Notes under the pieces: generated by a model
What the model was told of the DNA's origin: nothing
Seen by the model: only the letters and a program-made list of their open reading frames with translations
Databases searched by the model: none
NCBI GenBank assembly: GCA_945906835.1
Contig: CAMDRL010000070.1
Span: 1-6,887, forward strand
Length of the DNA: 6,887 nucleotides
Source of the DNA: Rickettsia typhi
GTDB taxonomy: Bacteria > Pseudomonadota > Alphaproteobacteria > Rickettsiales > UBA1997
Reading direction: 5' to 3'
Part shown: positions 6,470 to 6,887 of the stretch, one piece after another
Layout of the letters: the number at the start of each line of letters is the position of its first letter
Numbering within the stretch: the first letter of the stretch is position 1
Made by a program: the position numbers and the translations under genes

Positions 6470-6482
6470 TTTATAAGTGAAA

Positions 6483-6511
6483 TTAAGTTTGATTAAAAGG
6501 GTTTAGATAAT
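6483..6511 (+). promoter_or_regulatory. Possible promoter for the NDUFAF6-like gene
   Basis: TTAAGT (6483-6488) and GATAAT (6506-6511) are separated by 17 nt. The -10 is a five-of-six match to TATAAT and the -35 is weak. It would give a leader of roughly 40 nt before the GTG at 6557. The -10 lies in the near-perfect palindrome TAGATAATCTA (6504-6514), which also holds the candidate -10 of ggt on the other strand, so the two promoters would overlap. Confidence 0.3.
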
Positions 6512-6536
6512 CTATTTTAGTGGTTTTGTAATTCAA
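6507..6536 (-). promoter_or_regulatory. ggt: Possible promoter for ggt
   Basis: On the minus strand TTGAAT (6536-6531) can serve as a -35 element. The -10 could be TAGATT (6514-6509, 16-nt spacer) or GATTAT (6512-6507, 18-nt spacer). Transcription would then start about 30-35 nt before the ggt ATG at 6469. The elements are imperfect and AT-rich DNA gives many such matches, so this rests mainly on position in the divergent intergenic region. Confidence 0.3.
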
Positions 6537-6556
6537 TTTAAAATTCATTTAGAGCC

Positions 6557-6887
6557 GTGCTAGAAAAAAATTTAAAACTAATAATCCAAGAACTTAGAGT
6601 CTTGGATTACAATTCCTATCTATGTGCAACTTTTTGCGAAAAAAAAGATTTTCATAAAATCTCTGCAATTCTTTTATTTCAAGCGGAGTTAAAAAAAATT
6701 TCTGATATTACCGACGAAGATATGGTAGGCATGATTCGCCTTACTTGGTGGAAAGAAAATTTACAGGATATTTTTCTCAATAATAAAAGTAAAAATCACC
6801 ACCTTCTTGATGTGATTTTGAGTTTTAAAAATGAAATTGATTTTGAGCTTTTTGGGCAAGTATTTGAAGGTTTTGAAAAAGATTTTT
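6557..6887 (+). CDS. Squalene/phytoene synthase family protein, NDUFAF6-like (3' end outside window)
   Basis: The first 110 residues are visible. The stop at 6539 closes the frame upstream and no ATG lies between it and the conserved region, so GTG at 6557 is the likely start; no convincing Shine-Dalgarno is seen. The segment LDYNSYLCATFCEKKDF (16-32), ILLFQAELKKISD (38-50) and MVGMIRLTWWKENLQDIF (56-73) follows the N-terminal pattern of the SQS_PSY fold. It most resembles the branch containing mitochondrial complex I assembly factor NDUFAF6 (..FN.ELA.V.d.., .IGLMR.QFWK...edIy). The aspartate-rich DDxxD metal/diphosphate motif of true phytoene or squalene synthases, expected around residues 43-54, is absent; SDITDED is there instead. 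It is therefore probably not a prenyl-coupling enzyme but a complex I assembly-type protein. A divergent terpenoid synthase remains possible because the C-terminal motif is not in view. Confidence 0.8.
   Translation, partial: MLEKNLKLIIQELRVLDYNSYLCATFCEKKDFHKISAILLFQAELKKISDITDEDMVGMIRLTWWKENLQDIFLNNKSKNHHLLDVILSFKNEIDFELFGQVFEGFEKDF

Noticed and set aside
6195..6476. 93-codon open frame on the + strand
   Set aside because: Antisense over the ggt signal peptide and N-terminus; a shadow of that gene.

Overview
The window is an AT-rich (about one third G+C by eye) bacterial chromosome segment. Gene content points to an Alphaproteobacterium, possibly a reduced or host-associated lineage of the Rickettsiales/Holosporales kind. 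The evidence is an NDUFS4-type accessory subunit of respiratory complex I, the start of an NDUFAF6-like squalene/phytoene-synthase-family protein (both typical of Alphaproteobacteria and mitochondria), and short intergenic palindromic repeats. The taxonomic placement is inference.

Layout. Positions 1-267 (+) hold the 3' end of queE (queuosine pathway). It converges on, and overlaps by 15 bp, a long block of seven same-direction genes on the minus strand. In order of transcription (right to left) these are: gamma-glutamyltransferase (ggt, 6469-4667), the NDUFS4-like complex I subunit (4572-4288), glutamate-cysteine ligase of the GshA/T. ferrooxidans family (4285-3059), a PuuD/peptidase C26-type class I glutamine-amidotransferase-fold hydrolase (2876-2124), an RluB/RsuA-family rRNA pseudouridine synthase (2108-1341), and two tandem low-molecular-weight protein tyrosine phosphatase paralogs (1322-846 and 729-253). 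Past a divergent 87-bp intergenic region, the + strand starts the NDUFAF6-like gene at 6557, cut by the window edge. No gene-free stretch exceeds 300 bases; the longest is 182 bp, between gshA and the C26 hydrolase.

Gene logic. Three of the seven minus-strand genes act on gamma-glutamyl bonds: GshA makes gamma-glutamylcysteine, GGT cleaves or transfers gamma-glutamyl groups in the periplasm, and the C26 hydrolase probably cleaves gamma-glutamyl amides in the cytosol. Two genes relate to complex I (a structural accessory subunit and a putative assembly factor) and flank ggt. Junctions are tight for NDUFS4-gshA (2 nt), C26-rluB (15 nt) and rluB-phosphatase (18 nt). Two imperfect palindromic repeats sit just downstream of stop codons, after gshA and after the inner phosphatase gene, and may divide the block into transcript segments.

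Most of the window is ordinary housekeeping content and I found no clear new system. The best second-look items are the diverged phosphatase pair (one copy has lost the second P-loop cysteine), the gamma-glutamyl/complex I clustering, the two palindromic elements, and a basic 47-codon in-frame extension upstream of the NDUFS4-like gene that overlaps the 3' end of ggt.
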